17,447 nucleotides of DNA from an uncultured Duncaniella sp. (GTDB lineage: Bacteria > Bacteroidota > Bacteroidia > Bacteroidales > Muribaculaceae). A program made the position numbers and the translations under genes. Positions within the stretch are counted from its first letter, which is position 1; each line of letters begins with the position of its first letter. The notes below the pieces were generated by a model that ran no database searches, was not told the DNA's origin, and was given only the letters and a program-made list of their open reading frames with translations. The DNA is taken from positions 1 to 17,447 of the forward strand of contig CAJURI010000049.1 of NCBI GenBank assembly GCA_910588795.1, read 5' to 3'. Below are positions 7,541 to 15,145 of the stretch, piece by piece.

Positions 7541-8080
7541 TTAAATCATGTCCCGGTTCTGCTTCATGAATGATGAGAGTGTCTGGTCAAGATATCTCTT
7601 TAGAGGGTTCTTATAGTAGCGGAAATCGTTCATCTCACGTATCGCCTTGGCGAAGCGTGGCGCGTATTCGTTCAGAAGAAGCCGTGTTTTCAGATAGTTG
7701 AGCGTATCGGCAAACAGATTGTTTATCGCATTGTTGGTAGTGTCGCTGAAGGTAGCGTTGGCAGCGACTTTGCATAGTTCCAGTATAGAGAATGCCATAA
7801 GTTCGCCTACCGCTTCGTCACCGGGATCTAGAATTGAGAATTTCCTTATCAGAGACCTGATTTTCATTATGCGTGGCCGTGGCGCATGCCGAGTGTATCT
7901 GTTCACTTCCTTCAGCAAGGGCTTCTTGTATTCTTCCAGTTTAGCGGATATATCCGGCACGGCGTAGAAGTCGAGGATCTCCTTGGCTTCCTTGCTTTTG
8001 GCGTATAGGTCAAGGATAAGCTGGCGCAGCTCGGCGGCATCGAACCCTTCGAGTGACTTTTTGACTGTGGTTTTTGACAT
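7541..8080 (-). CDS. DUF6155-like protein of unknown function
   Basis: The 179-residue basic, mostly helical protein has no signal peptide or membrane segment, so it is probably cytoplasmic. It resembles, from memory, the DUF6155 family: an N-terminal KKSLEGFDAAELRQLILDLY pattern (7-26) followed by repeated Leu/Lys helices. No catalytic motif is visible and no function is known to me. It is convergent with the cyclophilin gene. Upstream lies dsbD on the same strand, but a hairpin terminator sits between them only about 15 bp before its start, and I see no clean TAnnTTTG box in the gap. Expression may depend on read-through or on a non-canonical promoter. Confidence 0.8.
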   Translation of the reverse strand: MSKTTVKKSLEGFDAAELRQLILDLYAKSKEAKEILDFYAVPDISAKLEEYKKPLLKEVNRYTRHAPRPRIMKIRSLIRKFSILDPGDEAVGELMAFSILELCKVAANATFSDTTNNAINNLFADTLNYLKTRLLLNEYAPRFAKAIREMNDFRYYKNPLKRYLDQTLSSFMKQNRDMI

Positions 8081-8094
8081 TCCTTGTAAAAATA

Positions 8095-8124
8095 ATGTCG
8101 GGAGAATGTAAATCCTCCCGACAT
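8095..8124 (-). terminator. Rho-independent terminator of dsbD
   Basis: ATGTCGGGAG (8095-8104) and CTCCCGACAT (8115-8124) form a perfect 10-bp stem with a 10-base loop. Read on the - strand it is followed by a T-rich run (TATTTTTA), as expected for an intrinsic terminator downstream of dsbD, whose stop codon is at 8155-8157. Confidence 0.8.
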
Positions 8125-8154
8125 ATATTTATTTGTTATTAAGAACTTATGCTC

Positions 8155-10179
8155 TTATTTGGCGTATCCCTTTATGCCTTTCTCGAGGAACTGTGTGAAT
8201 CCAGGTATGTTCTCCTCATAAGAGAACGGACCTGAGAGGAGGCTTCCGTCTCCGTCGAGTATCACATAGTAAGGCTGAGCGTTGGCGTTGAACTTGTAAC
8301 GCTGCAGGTAGCTCCACTTGTCACCATAAGTATAGAGGGTGATCTCTTTTCCGAATTCTGTTACCTTGATGGGTTCGGGGAGGGCCTTCTTTTCGTCGAC
8401 CATAAGTTTGATCACAACGAAGTTGTCGAGGATCATGTTCTTGACATTCGGATCATCGAGCACTGCGCCTTCCATCTTGCGGCAGTTTACGCATCCGTAG
8501 CCTGAGAAGTCGATGAGGACAGGCTTCTTTTCCTCGGCAGCAGCCTTCATGCCTTCCTCATAGTCGTCATACTCCTTGAAGCTTTCGCCGTAGAGGTTGA
8601 AGTCCTGAGTGTACAGCGGGGGAACGAACGCGCTCACACCCTTGAGAGGTGCGCCCCAAAGGCCGGGGAGCAGGTAAACCGACATGGACAATGATACCAT
8701 GGCGAGGAAGAAGCGGAATACTCCTATGCTCGAATCAGCAGGACCGTAGTGAGCGAAGTTGTATTTTCCGAGCAGGTATAGACCGAGCAATGCGAAGAGA
8801 ACGATCCACAAGGCAAGGAATATCTCACGGTCAAGTATGTGCCATCCGTAAGCGAGGTCGGCTACAGAGAGGAACTTGAGTGACAGTGCGAGTTCGACGA
8901 AGCCAAGCACCACCTTGAGGGTGTTCATCCAGTCGCCGGAGTGGGGAGCTGACTGAAGCATGGTGGGGAACATGGCAAAGAGCATGAACGGCAGAGCGAG
9001 AGCGGCTGAGAAGCCGAGCATGCCGATTGCGGGGCCCCACATGTTGCCCTGGGATGCGGCCTCCACAAGGAGTGTGCCGATGATAGGGCCTGTGCAGGAG
9101 AAGGAGACGAGGGTGAGAGTGAATGCCATGAAGAATATGGAGAGCAGGCCCGAAGTACGTTCGGCTGATGCATCCATGCGGTTGCTCCATGATGAGGGGA
9201 GCTTTATGTCAAATGCTCCGAAGAAGGAGATGGCAAACACTACGAGGAGCAGGAAGAATATAATATTGAATGTGGCGGAGGTGGAAAGCTCGTTAAGCTT
9301 GCTGGCTCCGAATATGGCGGTGATGATGAGACCGAGCGCCACATAGATCACTATGATGGAGAGACCGTAGATTACGGCGTCGCGTATGGACTTGCTGCGG
9401 TCCTTCCCTTTCTTGAGGAAGAAACTTACTGTCATAGGTATCATGGGCCATACACACGGGGTGAACAGTGCCACGAGACCTCCGAGAACGCATGTGAAGA
9501 ATATGTACCAGAGAGATCCCTGAGATATGGAAGAGGTCTCTGAGGCGTCCTCATATTTAACGGGTGTCCACAGGTCGGAGGGCGCGTCGCTGTTTTCGAG
9601 TGCTGCTATGGCAGCTACGCTGTCGGTTGCGGCACTGTCAGCAGCCTCTGTGGGGGCTGCTTCCGTCTCCTCTGTTACTGCAGGTTCAGTCTTTTCTTCG
9701 GCAGGAGCGGCAGCTTTTACTTTAGCCTTGCCTGTGAATGAGAAAGTCTCGCGTGCAGGCGGCACACAGTTCTCATCGTTGCAGGCTCCGTAACGAACCA
9801 TGGCTTCAATGGCAAATTCCGGCTTGGTGGCGGTGAAGTTCTGTGTGAGAGTCACACCTTCGGTCCACCATGCGAGTTCCATTCCGAACATGTCGTCCAT
9901 CTGGCGGTGAGCCGCCTTGGATGGGGTGAACTTGCCGTCGAGCTTCACTCCGTCAAGCTTTGGGAATGTAAGTTCAAGAGGCTGCGGTCCACCGTCGGCA
10001 ATGTCGTTGGCATACATGTGCCAGCCATACTGGATGGTTGCGGTCAGTACTATTTTTCCTTTGTCGTCACCGGTCATGGTCATTTCTGACTTCCATGTCA
10101 CCGGGGTCATGATCTGGGCTCCGGCTGTGCCTGCGAGTGCCAGAATAGCAATTAAGATTGCAAAGAAACGTTTAAACAT
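8155..10179 (-). CDS. dsbD: Thiol:disulfide interchange protein DsbD
   Basis: The 674-residue membrane protein moves electrons from cytoplasmic thioredoxin to periplasmic reductants. A signal peptide (1-21) precedes the periplasmic alpha domain with C133 and C138 (GACNDENCVPP). A low-complexity Ala/Glu/Thr linker (about 155-200) follows, then the membrane beta domain (about 222-510) with its cysteine pair C242 (TPCVWPM) and C362 (SCTGP), then the thioredoxin-like gamma domain with CxxC C563/C566 (GCVNCRKME). All three redox pairs are present, so it should be functional. The start is ATG 10179, giving a proper signal peptide; an upstream in-frame start would fall before the promoter box. It lies downstream of the RSH gene but has its own promoter and terminator, so it is probably a separate unit. 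Confidence 0.95.
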   Translation of the reverse strand: MFKRFFAILIAILALAGTAGAQIMTPVTWKSEMTMTGDDKGKIVLTATIQYGWHMYANDIADGGPQPLELTFPKLDGVKLDGKFTPSKAAHRQMDDMFGMELAWWTEGVTLTQNFTATKPEFAIEAMVRYGACNDENCVPPARETFSFTGKAKVKAAAPAEEKTEPAVTEETEAAPTEAADSAATDSVAAIAALENSDAPSDLWTPVKYEDASETSSISQGSLWYIFFTCVLGGLVALFTPCVWPMIPMTVSFFLKKGKDRSKSIRDAVIYGLSIIVIYVALGLIITAIFGASKLNELSTSATFNIIFFLLLVVFAISFFGAFDIKLPSSWSNRMDASAERTSGLLSIFFMAFTLTLVSFSCTGPIIGTLLVEAASQGNMWGPAIGMLGFSAALALPFMLFAMFPTMLQSAPHSGDWMNTLKVVLGFVELALSLKFLSVADLAYGWHILDREIFLALWIVLFALLGLYLLGKYNFAHYGPADSSIGVFRFFLAMVSLSMSVYLLPGLWGAPLKGVSAFVPPLYTQDFNLYGESFKEYDDYEEGMKAAAEEKKPVLIDFSGYGCVNCRKMEGAVLDDPNVKNMILDNFVVIKLMVDEKKALPEPIKVTEFGKEITLYTYGDKWSYLQRYKFNANAQPYYVILDGDGSLLSGPFSYEENIPGFTQFLEKGIKGYAK

Positions 10180-10204
10180 GATGATTGGTAAAGATTCAAT
10201 GGTG

Positions 10205-10237
10205 CAAATGTACGAATTTCTGTCAATTATTGTCAAG
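10205..10237 (-). promoter_or_regulatory. Putative promoter of dsbD
   Basis: On the - strand the -7 box reads TACATTTG (10212 down to 10205), an exact TAnnTTTG match. A CTTG (10237-10234), close to the TTTG -33 consensus, lies 21 bases upstream. This is the best-formed promoter in the window. The dsbD ATG follows about 25 bp after the box. Confidence 0.7.
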
Positions 10238-10266
10238 TTTTATGAGGAAATTTATGCATGAAAATG

Positions 10267-12147
10267 TCAATCGGACGCACGTTTCACTTCGTCGACACCC
10301 GGAATGATGGATATATGGCGCATTATTGACTGCAGTTCGGTGAATGAGTGCACCAGGAACGATATTGAGCATGTGACTATTGCGTCCTCAGTGGTGGTGT
10401 GCAGCGAGTCTATTGACAGGTTGAGGTCATTGGTGATGCAGTCCACCAGATCGATGAGGAGGTGGTAGCGGTCCACGGCGCGAATGTTGATTGTGACGGG
10501 GTAGAGGGTGGCGTCGGGCTTGAAGTCAACCGATACTATGTTGTCCCCTTTTTGTGACGCGAGGCGTATCGCTGTGGGGCAGTCGCGTTTGTGCAGCGTG
10601 ATCTTTCCGTCGGAGTCCTCGAATCCCACCACCTCTTCTCCCGGCATCGGATTGCAGTCGGGGCAGCGGCGGTAAAGGGGCTTGGGCTGTTGTTTCAGAT
10701 AGTTGGTTATGGCTCTCCGGGCCTTGTAGGTCATTGCCGTGTCGAGCCAGTCGGGTGTCGGGTGGATGTCGGGGTCGGTGAACACTTCCACGATATCGCC
10801 GCGGTGCAGACGTGTCTTGACCGATGCCAGCAGCTGGTTGTTGATGCGTGCGTACTTGGCGTGCAGCCCGAGATTGGTGTGCACCTCGAACGCAAAGTCC
10901 ATCACTGTGGCACGCTGAGGCAGCACTATAGGTTTCCCTTTTGGGGTGAATGTCATTATGTCGTCATTGTAGAACGATCTCACCACCTCTTCAATAAAGC
11001 TTTCCCCTTCCTGCCCGCGTGCGGCGATGTCGCGGAGCACCATGCGGAATTTCTTGATCCACTGCCATATGTTGTCCTCGTTGCGCGTGGCCACGCATCC
11101 GAGCTGCGAGTCGCGTATCATACGCTCGCTGCTTATGTGCACCTCCTGCCAGCGTCCGAACGATGCGAGAAGCTTTACATGGTAGCTCTGGTAGCCGTTT
11201 TCCTTAGGTGAGTCTATGTAGTTGGCTATACCTCCGGGCTTCTCCTTGAAGCGGTCGGTGAGGATGGAATATATGCGCATCACCATCTCTTTCTCGGCTT
11301 TCCCCGGGGGTGCGTCAAACACCACTTCTGTGAAATGACGGTATTTGAGATGGTTGAAGTCGTCGCCGAATTTCCGCATTTTACGCCACAGGCTGTAGGG
11401 CTGGCGGTATTCGATATATACGCGTGTCTTTATGCCGTGAGCATAGAGTGTGTCATGTATCTCGTTGCAGAAGTTTTTCAGCCTTTCCCGCTGCAGCTCC
11501 TCGTCGCGCGCTATCATTGTGGCGAGGTCCTCGTACTCATGCGGACATCGGAATTTCAGGCTCAGGTTCTCAAGCTCTGTTTTCACGTTGTATAGTCCGA
11601 GCCGGTTGGCGAGCGGGGCGTAGAAATAGTCGGTCTCTCCGGCTATCTTCATCTGCTTGTCGGGACGCATGGACGAGAGGGTGCGCATGTTGTGCAGGCG
11701 GTCGGCAAGCTTTACGAGCAGGGCGCGTATGTCATACTGTACCGAGTCGAGCATCTGCTTGTAGTTGTCCACCTGTTTCGACTCGTCGTATTTGTCCTTT
11801 TTCTGTTTTGTGACCACCCTTACCAGGAATGCCACGTCGTGACCGAATCGGCTTTCGATATCCTCTATTGTGAAATCGGTATCCTCCACCACATCGTGAA
11901 GAAATGCCGCTATGACCGGATTGGTGCCGAGCATTAGCTCTGTGGCGCATATGGTGGCGACTGCTATGGGGTGAAGGATATATGGCTCGCCCGTCTTTCG
12001 TTTCTGGTCGGCGTGGGCATGCCTTGCCAGGTCGAATGCACGGTGCAGCCTGTCCATATCCTCTTCGGACACACGCGCTTGCATAGCATCGAATACTTTC
12101 TGAGCCCTCTCCTCGATAAGCTTGTCATAGTCCATGCTCGTTTCCAT
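10267..12147 (-). CDS. RelA/SpoT-family (p)ppGpp protein, intact hydrolase and apparently degenerate synthetase
   Basis: The 626-residue protein has the long RSH layout: HD hydrolase (about 30-195), synthetase-like domain (about 225-360), TGS (396-457), zinc-finger-like C495, C498, H519, C523, and a C-terminal ACT domain (about 545-623). The hydrolase metal ligands look intact: H59 in LHP, H84-D85 with E88/D89 (HDVVED), and D149 in KLADRLHN. In the synthetase part NGYQS (317-321) and E335 remain. By hand alignment the Asp that binds Mg in active enzymes is Tyr269, its neighbouring Arg is Glu274, and the AAHW segment reads VATR. I therefore infer mainly ppGpp hydrolysis. It is shorter than typical RSH (about 700-750 residues). 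A separate canonical Rel is expected elsewhere. Confidence 0.9.
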   Translation of the reverse strand: METSMDYDKLIEERAQKVFDAMQARVSEEDMDRLHRAFDLARHAHADQKRKTGEPYILHPIAVATICATELMLGTNPVIAAFLHDVVEDTDFTIEDIESRFGHDVAFLVRVVTKQKKDKYDESKQVDNYKQMLDSVQYDIRALLVKLADRLHNMRTLSSMRPDKQMKIAGETDYFYAPLANRLGLYNVKTELENLSLKFRCPHEYEDLATMIARDEELQRERLKNFCNEIHDTLYAHGIKTRVYIEYRQPYSLWRKMRKFGDDFNHLKYRHFTEVVFDAPPGKAEKEMVMRIYSILTDRFKEKPGGIANYIDSPKENGYQSYHVKLLASFGRWQEVHISSERMIRDSQLGCVATRNEDNIWQWIKKFRMVLRDIAARGQEGESFIEEVVRSFYNDDIMTFTPKGKPIVLPQRATVMDFAFEVHTNLGLHAKYARINNQLLASVKTRLHRGDIVEVFTDPDIHPTPDWLDTAMTYKARRAITNYLKQQPKPLYRRCPDCNPMPGEEVVGFEDSDGKITLHKRDCPTAIRLASQKGDNIVSVDFKPDATLYPVTINIRAVDRYHLLIDLVDCITNDLNLSIDSLHTTTEDAIVTCSISFLVHSFTELQSIMRHISIIPGVDEVKRASD

Positions 12148-12283
12148 GAAGTCGGTTTTAAGAAATTTAGCCGCAATTTAGCAAAAATTTGCCAAATGAT
12201 AGCAAAAAATGGATTGAATTATGTGTGATGCCCTTTTTTTGATATTTTAAGGCGTGGATGGGGCAACGGTGGAAAAAATTTAG

Positions 12284-12291
12284 TAACTTTG
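12284..12291 (+). promoter_or_regulatory. Putative -7 box of glyS
   Basis: TAACTTTG is an exact match to TAnnTTTG, 78 bp before the glyS ATG. No good -33 box is seen. The implied leader is about 70 bases, longer than for the other promoters here, and contains a hairpin. Confidence 0.6.
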
Positions 12292-12305
12292 CGACTTCTA
12301 AACTA

Positions 12306-12332
12306 AGAGGTTTGTTTTAAACAACGGCCTCT
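12306..12332 (+). promoter_or_regulatory. Hairpin in the glyS leader
   Basis: AGAGG (12306-12310) pairs with CCTCT (12328-12332), and inside it TTGTT (12312-12316) pairs with AACAA (12320-12324) around a 3-base loop. It lies in the presumed 5' untranslated region of glyS. It lacks T-box features such as a long stem I, antiterminator or terminator, so any regulatory role is unproven. Confidence 0.3.
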
Positions 12333-12369
12333 AAATACACGAAATAAAGTAAAATACAGTTACGATACG

Positions 12370-13914
12370 ATGGCTACCCAGGAAGATGTATTCAAGAAGA
12401 TAGTGAGCCATGCCAAAGAGTATGGTTTTGTGTTCCCTTCAAGCGATATCTACGACGGACTCTCAGCCGTTTATGACTATGGTCAGAACGGTGTGGAGCT
12501 CAAAAACAATATCAAGCGTTACTGGTGGGATTCCATGACGCTCCTTCACGAGAACATCGTGGGCATTGACTCCGCGATCTTCATGCACCCAACGATCTGG
12601 AAAGCCTCCGGACACGTGGACGCATTCAATGATCCCCTGATCGACAACCGTGACTCCAAGAAGCGTTACCGCGCCGATGTGCTCATCGAGGAGCAGATAG
12701 CCAAGATAGATGACAAGATCGACAAGGAGGTGGCCAAGGCTGCCAAGCGTTTCGGCGAATCGTTTGACGAGGCTATGTTCCGTCAGACCAATCCCAGAGT
12801 GCTCGAACACACGGCCAAGAGGAATGCCCTGCATGAGCGTTTCTCCCGTGCCATGAACGACAATGATCTTGACGAGCTTCGACAGATCATAATCGACGAG
12901 GAGATCGTATGTCCGATATCGGGCACCAAGAACTGGACAGAGGTGCGTCAGTTCAATCTGATGTTCAAGACCGAGATGGGATCGACTGCCGACGGTGCAA
13001 TGACCGTATACCTCCGCCCCGAGACTGCCCAGGGTATATTTGTCAACTATCTTAATGTACAGAAGACCGGCCGCATGCGCATCCCCTTCGGCATAGCCCA
13101 GATAGGCAAGGCCTTCCGCAATGAGATCGTTGCCCGCCAGTTCATATTCCGCATGAGGGAGTTCGAACAGATGGAGATGCAGTTCTTCGTGCGTCCCGGC
13201 TCAGAAATGGAATGGTTCAGGACATGGAAGGAGCTCCGTCTGCGCTGGCACAAGGCTCTCGGTCTCGGTGACGAGAAGTATCGCTACCATGACCATGAGA
13301 AACTCGCCCATTATGCCAACGCCGCTACCGATATAGAATTCCAGATGCCGTTCGGATTCAAGGAGGTGGAGGGTATACATTCCCGCACCAATTTTGATCT
13401 TTCGCAGCATGAGAAATTCTCGGGCAAGAAGATACAGTATTTCGATCCTGAACTCAACGAGAGCTATACACCCTATGTCATAGAGACATCGATAGGCGTT
13501 GACCGCATGTTCCTGAGCGTGCTTTGCTCAAGCTATGAAGAGCAGGCACTCGAGGGTGGCGATACCCGAGTGGTGCTCCATCTTCCCGCTCCTCTTGCCC
13601 CTGTGAAGTGTGCCGTGATGCCGCTCGTCCGCAAGGACGGTCTGCCCGACAAGGCCCGTGAGATTGTCAATGACCTCAAGTTTGACTTCTCGACCCACTA
13701 TGAGGAAAAGGACTCCATCGGCAAGCGTTACCGCCGTCAGGATGCGATAGGCACTCCGTTCTGCATCACTGTTGACCATCAGACCCTTGAGGACAACACA
13801 GTCACTCTGCGTGAGCGCGACTCCATGGAGCAGACCCGCGTGAGTGTCGATGATCTTCACAAGATCATACATGACCGTGTGTCCCTCAACTCTCTTCTCC
13901 GCAAGCTTGGCTGA
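12370..13914 (+). CDS. glyS: Glycyl-tRNA synthetase (single-chain alpha2 type)
   Basis: The 514-residue class II synthetase attaches glycine to tRNA(Gly) in the cytoplasm. It is the eukaryote-like single-polypeptide form, not the alpha/beta form of E. coli. The N-terminal part has DIYDGLSAVYDYG (26-38). A charged helical insert follows (about 105-175). Motif 2 is FRNE (249-252), running into RMREFEQMEMQFF (261-273), and motif 3 is SIGVDRMFL (374-382). The C-terminal anticodon-binding domain covers about 408-514. Length and motifs are normal and complete. Start ATG 12370 follows an A-rich leader with the -7 box at 12284-12291. LemA follows after 57 bp, and it is unclear whether it is on the same transcript. 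Confidence 0.97.
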   Translation: MATQEDVFKKIVSHAKEYGFVFPSSDIYDGLSAVYDYGQNGVELKNNIKRYWWDSMTLLHENIVGIDSAIFMHPTIWKASGHVDAFNDPLIDNRDSKKRYRADVLIEEQIAKIDDKIDKEVAKAAKRFGESFDEAMFRQTNPRVLEHTAKRNALHERFSRAMNDNDLDELRQIIIDEEIVCPISGTKNWTEVRQFNLMFKTEMGSTADGAMTVYLRPETAQGIFVNYLNVQKTGRMRIPFGIAQIGKAFRNEIVARQFIFRMREFEQMEMQFFVRPGSEMEWFRTWKELRLRWHKALGLGDEKYRYHDHEKLAHYANAATDIEFQMPFGFKEVEGIHSRTNFDLSQHEKFSGKKIQYFDPELNESYTPYVIETSIGVDRMFLSVLCSSYEEQALEGGDTRVVLHLPAPLAPVKCAVMPLVRKDGLPDKAREIVNDLKFDFSTHYEEKDSIGKRYRRQDAIGTPFCITVDHQTLEDNTVTLRERDSMEQTRVSVDDLHKIIHDRVSLNSLLRKLG

Positions 13915-13971
13915 CCGGCCGTGTCGCGCCCCGTGGCGGAGCCTGTGAAAAATTAAAAAACAATCCACACT

Positions 13972-14550
13972 ATGAGACATTTCAAAATCATTATCCTGCT
14001 GATAGCAGTTCTCCCGGCATTCAGCTCGTGCAACTATAATTCACTTGTAGAGCAGAAGCAGACGGTGGAGCAGCAGTGGGCCGAGGTGCAGAACCAGTAC
14101 CAGCGTCGCGCTGACCTGATCCCCAATCTTGTCAACACCGTCAAGGGATATGCCACTCACGAAAGCGGGACTCTTGAGAAGGTGACTCAGGCACGTGCGG
14201 CCGCCACATCGGTCAACATAAGTGCCGAGGACCTCAACGAGGAGAACATGGCAAAGTTCCAGGCCGCCCAGAATGAGCTGACCGGCGCGCTCAAGTCGCT
14301 TCTTGCTGTCACCGAGGCTTATCCCGATCTTAAGGCCAACGAGAATTTCCGTGACCTGCAGGTGCAGCTTGAAGGCACTGAGAACCGTATAGCCACCGCC
14401 CGCGGCCGCTACACCGAAGCTGTGGCTGGCTATAATACAGCCATCAAGAAATTTCCTACTGTGATATATGCCGGATGGTTCGGGTTCAGCCCGCAGCCGC
14501 AGTTTAAGGCCGACGATGCCGCCCAGCGTGCACCTGAGGTGAAATTTTAA
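13972..14550 (+). CDS. lemA: LemA family lipoprotein
   Basis: The 192-residue protein has a hydrophobic N-terminus ending in a lipobox-like FSSC (C20), so it is probably a lipoprotein with its helical domain outside the cytoplasm. The LemA signature is clear: WAEVQNQYQRRADLIPNLV (36-54) and the following VKGYATHE (57-64). The rest is an antiparallel helical bundle with FRDLQVQLEGTENRI (126-140) and a C-terminal FPTVIYAGWFGF segment (160-171). The molecular function of LemA proteins is not known. It starts 57 bp after glyS, and the FKBP gene follows after 6 bp, so these two are surely co-transcribed. Confidence 0.93.
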   Translation: MRHFKIIILLIAVLPAFSSCNYNSLVEQKQTVEQQWAEVQNQYQRRADLIPNLVNTVKGYATHESGTLEKVTQARAAATSVNISAEDLNEENMAKFQAAQNELTGALKSLLAVTEAYPDLKANENFRDLQVQLEGTENRIATARGRYTEAVAGYNTAIKKFPTVIYAGWFGFSPQPQFKADDAAQRAPEVKF

Positions 14551-14556
14551 TGTGAG

Positions 14557-15108
14557 ATGAAACACTTGAGACTACGTATACTCCCGCTCCTTGCACTTGC
14601 TGTCGTTTTGCTTGCCAGCTCATGCAATGATGACGATCAGTCCACATGGGAGCAGTACAAGGAATGGCGTGAAGCCAACGAAGCCTTCTATGAAGCACAG
14701 AAGTACATGATGGAGGACGGAAAGAATGTCTATACCACTCTCACTCCGTCGTGGAATTCCGGTGCGAGCATACTTATAAAGTATCTCTCTGACCGCAGCA
14801 AGACCGAGGGCAATCTGTCGCCTATGCTTAATTCCACCGTCAAGGTGAAGTATATAGGAAGGTTCTATAATGACATTCCCTTTGACTCCTCCTATCTGCA
14901 GCCCGACAGTGTAGCCGAATTCAAGGTGTCGGGAGTGATCCCCGGCTGGACAACGGCTCTCCAGTACATGAGAGTGGGTGACAGTGCGCGTATCGTGATA
15001 CCTTACATGCAGGCCTACGGAGTGTCAACCTCCGGTGCCATACCGCCTTATTCGACTCTCATATTCAATCTTAAGCTTGTCGATGTAGCTGACTACGAGC
15101 GTCCCTGA
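14557..15108 (+). CDS. FKBP-type peptidyl-prolyl isomerase, lipoprotein
   Basis: The 183-residue protein has a signal peptide ending in LASSC (C23), so it is a predicted lipoprotein. A helical segment (about 30-55) is followed by an FKBP domain (about 92-178). Residues that line the FKBP pocket are in place: VKVKYIG (95-101, Y99), FDSS (109-112), VIPGW (127-131), AYG (153-155) and IPPYSTLIF (162-170). It is therefore likely to be active in periplasmic protein folding. The gap to LemA is 6 bp and to tgt 37 bp. It is a second isomerase lipoprotein in the window besides the cyclophilin. Proteins of this type are common in Bacteroidales; I cannot name the subfamily. Confidence 0.88.
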   Translation: MKHLRLRILPLLALAVVLLASSCNDDDQSTWEQYKEWREANEAFYEAQKYMMEDGKNVYTTLTPSWNSGASILIKYLSDRSKTEGNLSPMLNSTVKVKYIGRFYNDIPFDSSYLQPDSVAEFKVSGVIPGWTTALQYMRVGDSARIVIPYMQAYGVSTSGAIPPYSTLIFNLKLVDVADYERP

Positions 15109-15145
15109 TGTCTCGGAGTATTGAGCACTGGAAAAAGCTTGCAGC

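Noticed and set aside
10591..11211. 206-residue antisense frame inside the RSH gene
   Set aside because: The RSH frame encodes clear conserved domains; the opposite frame is open through codon bias.
13915..13971. Possible GC-rich terminator between glyS and lemA
   Set aside because: I could not find a stem longer than about 3-4 pairs before the A-rich stretch.
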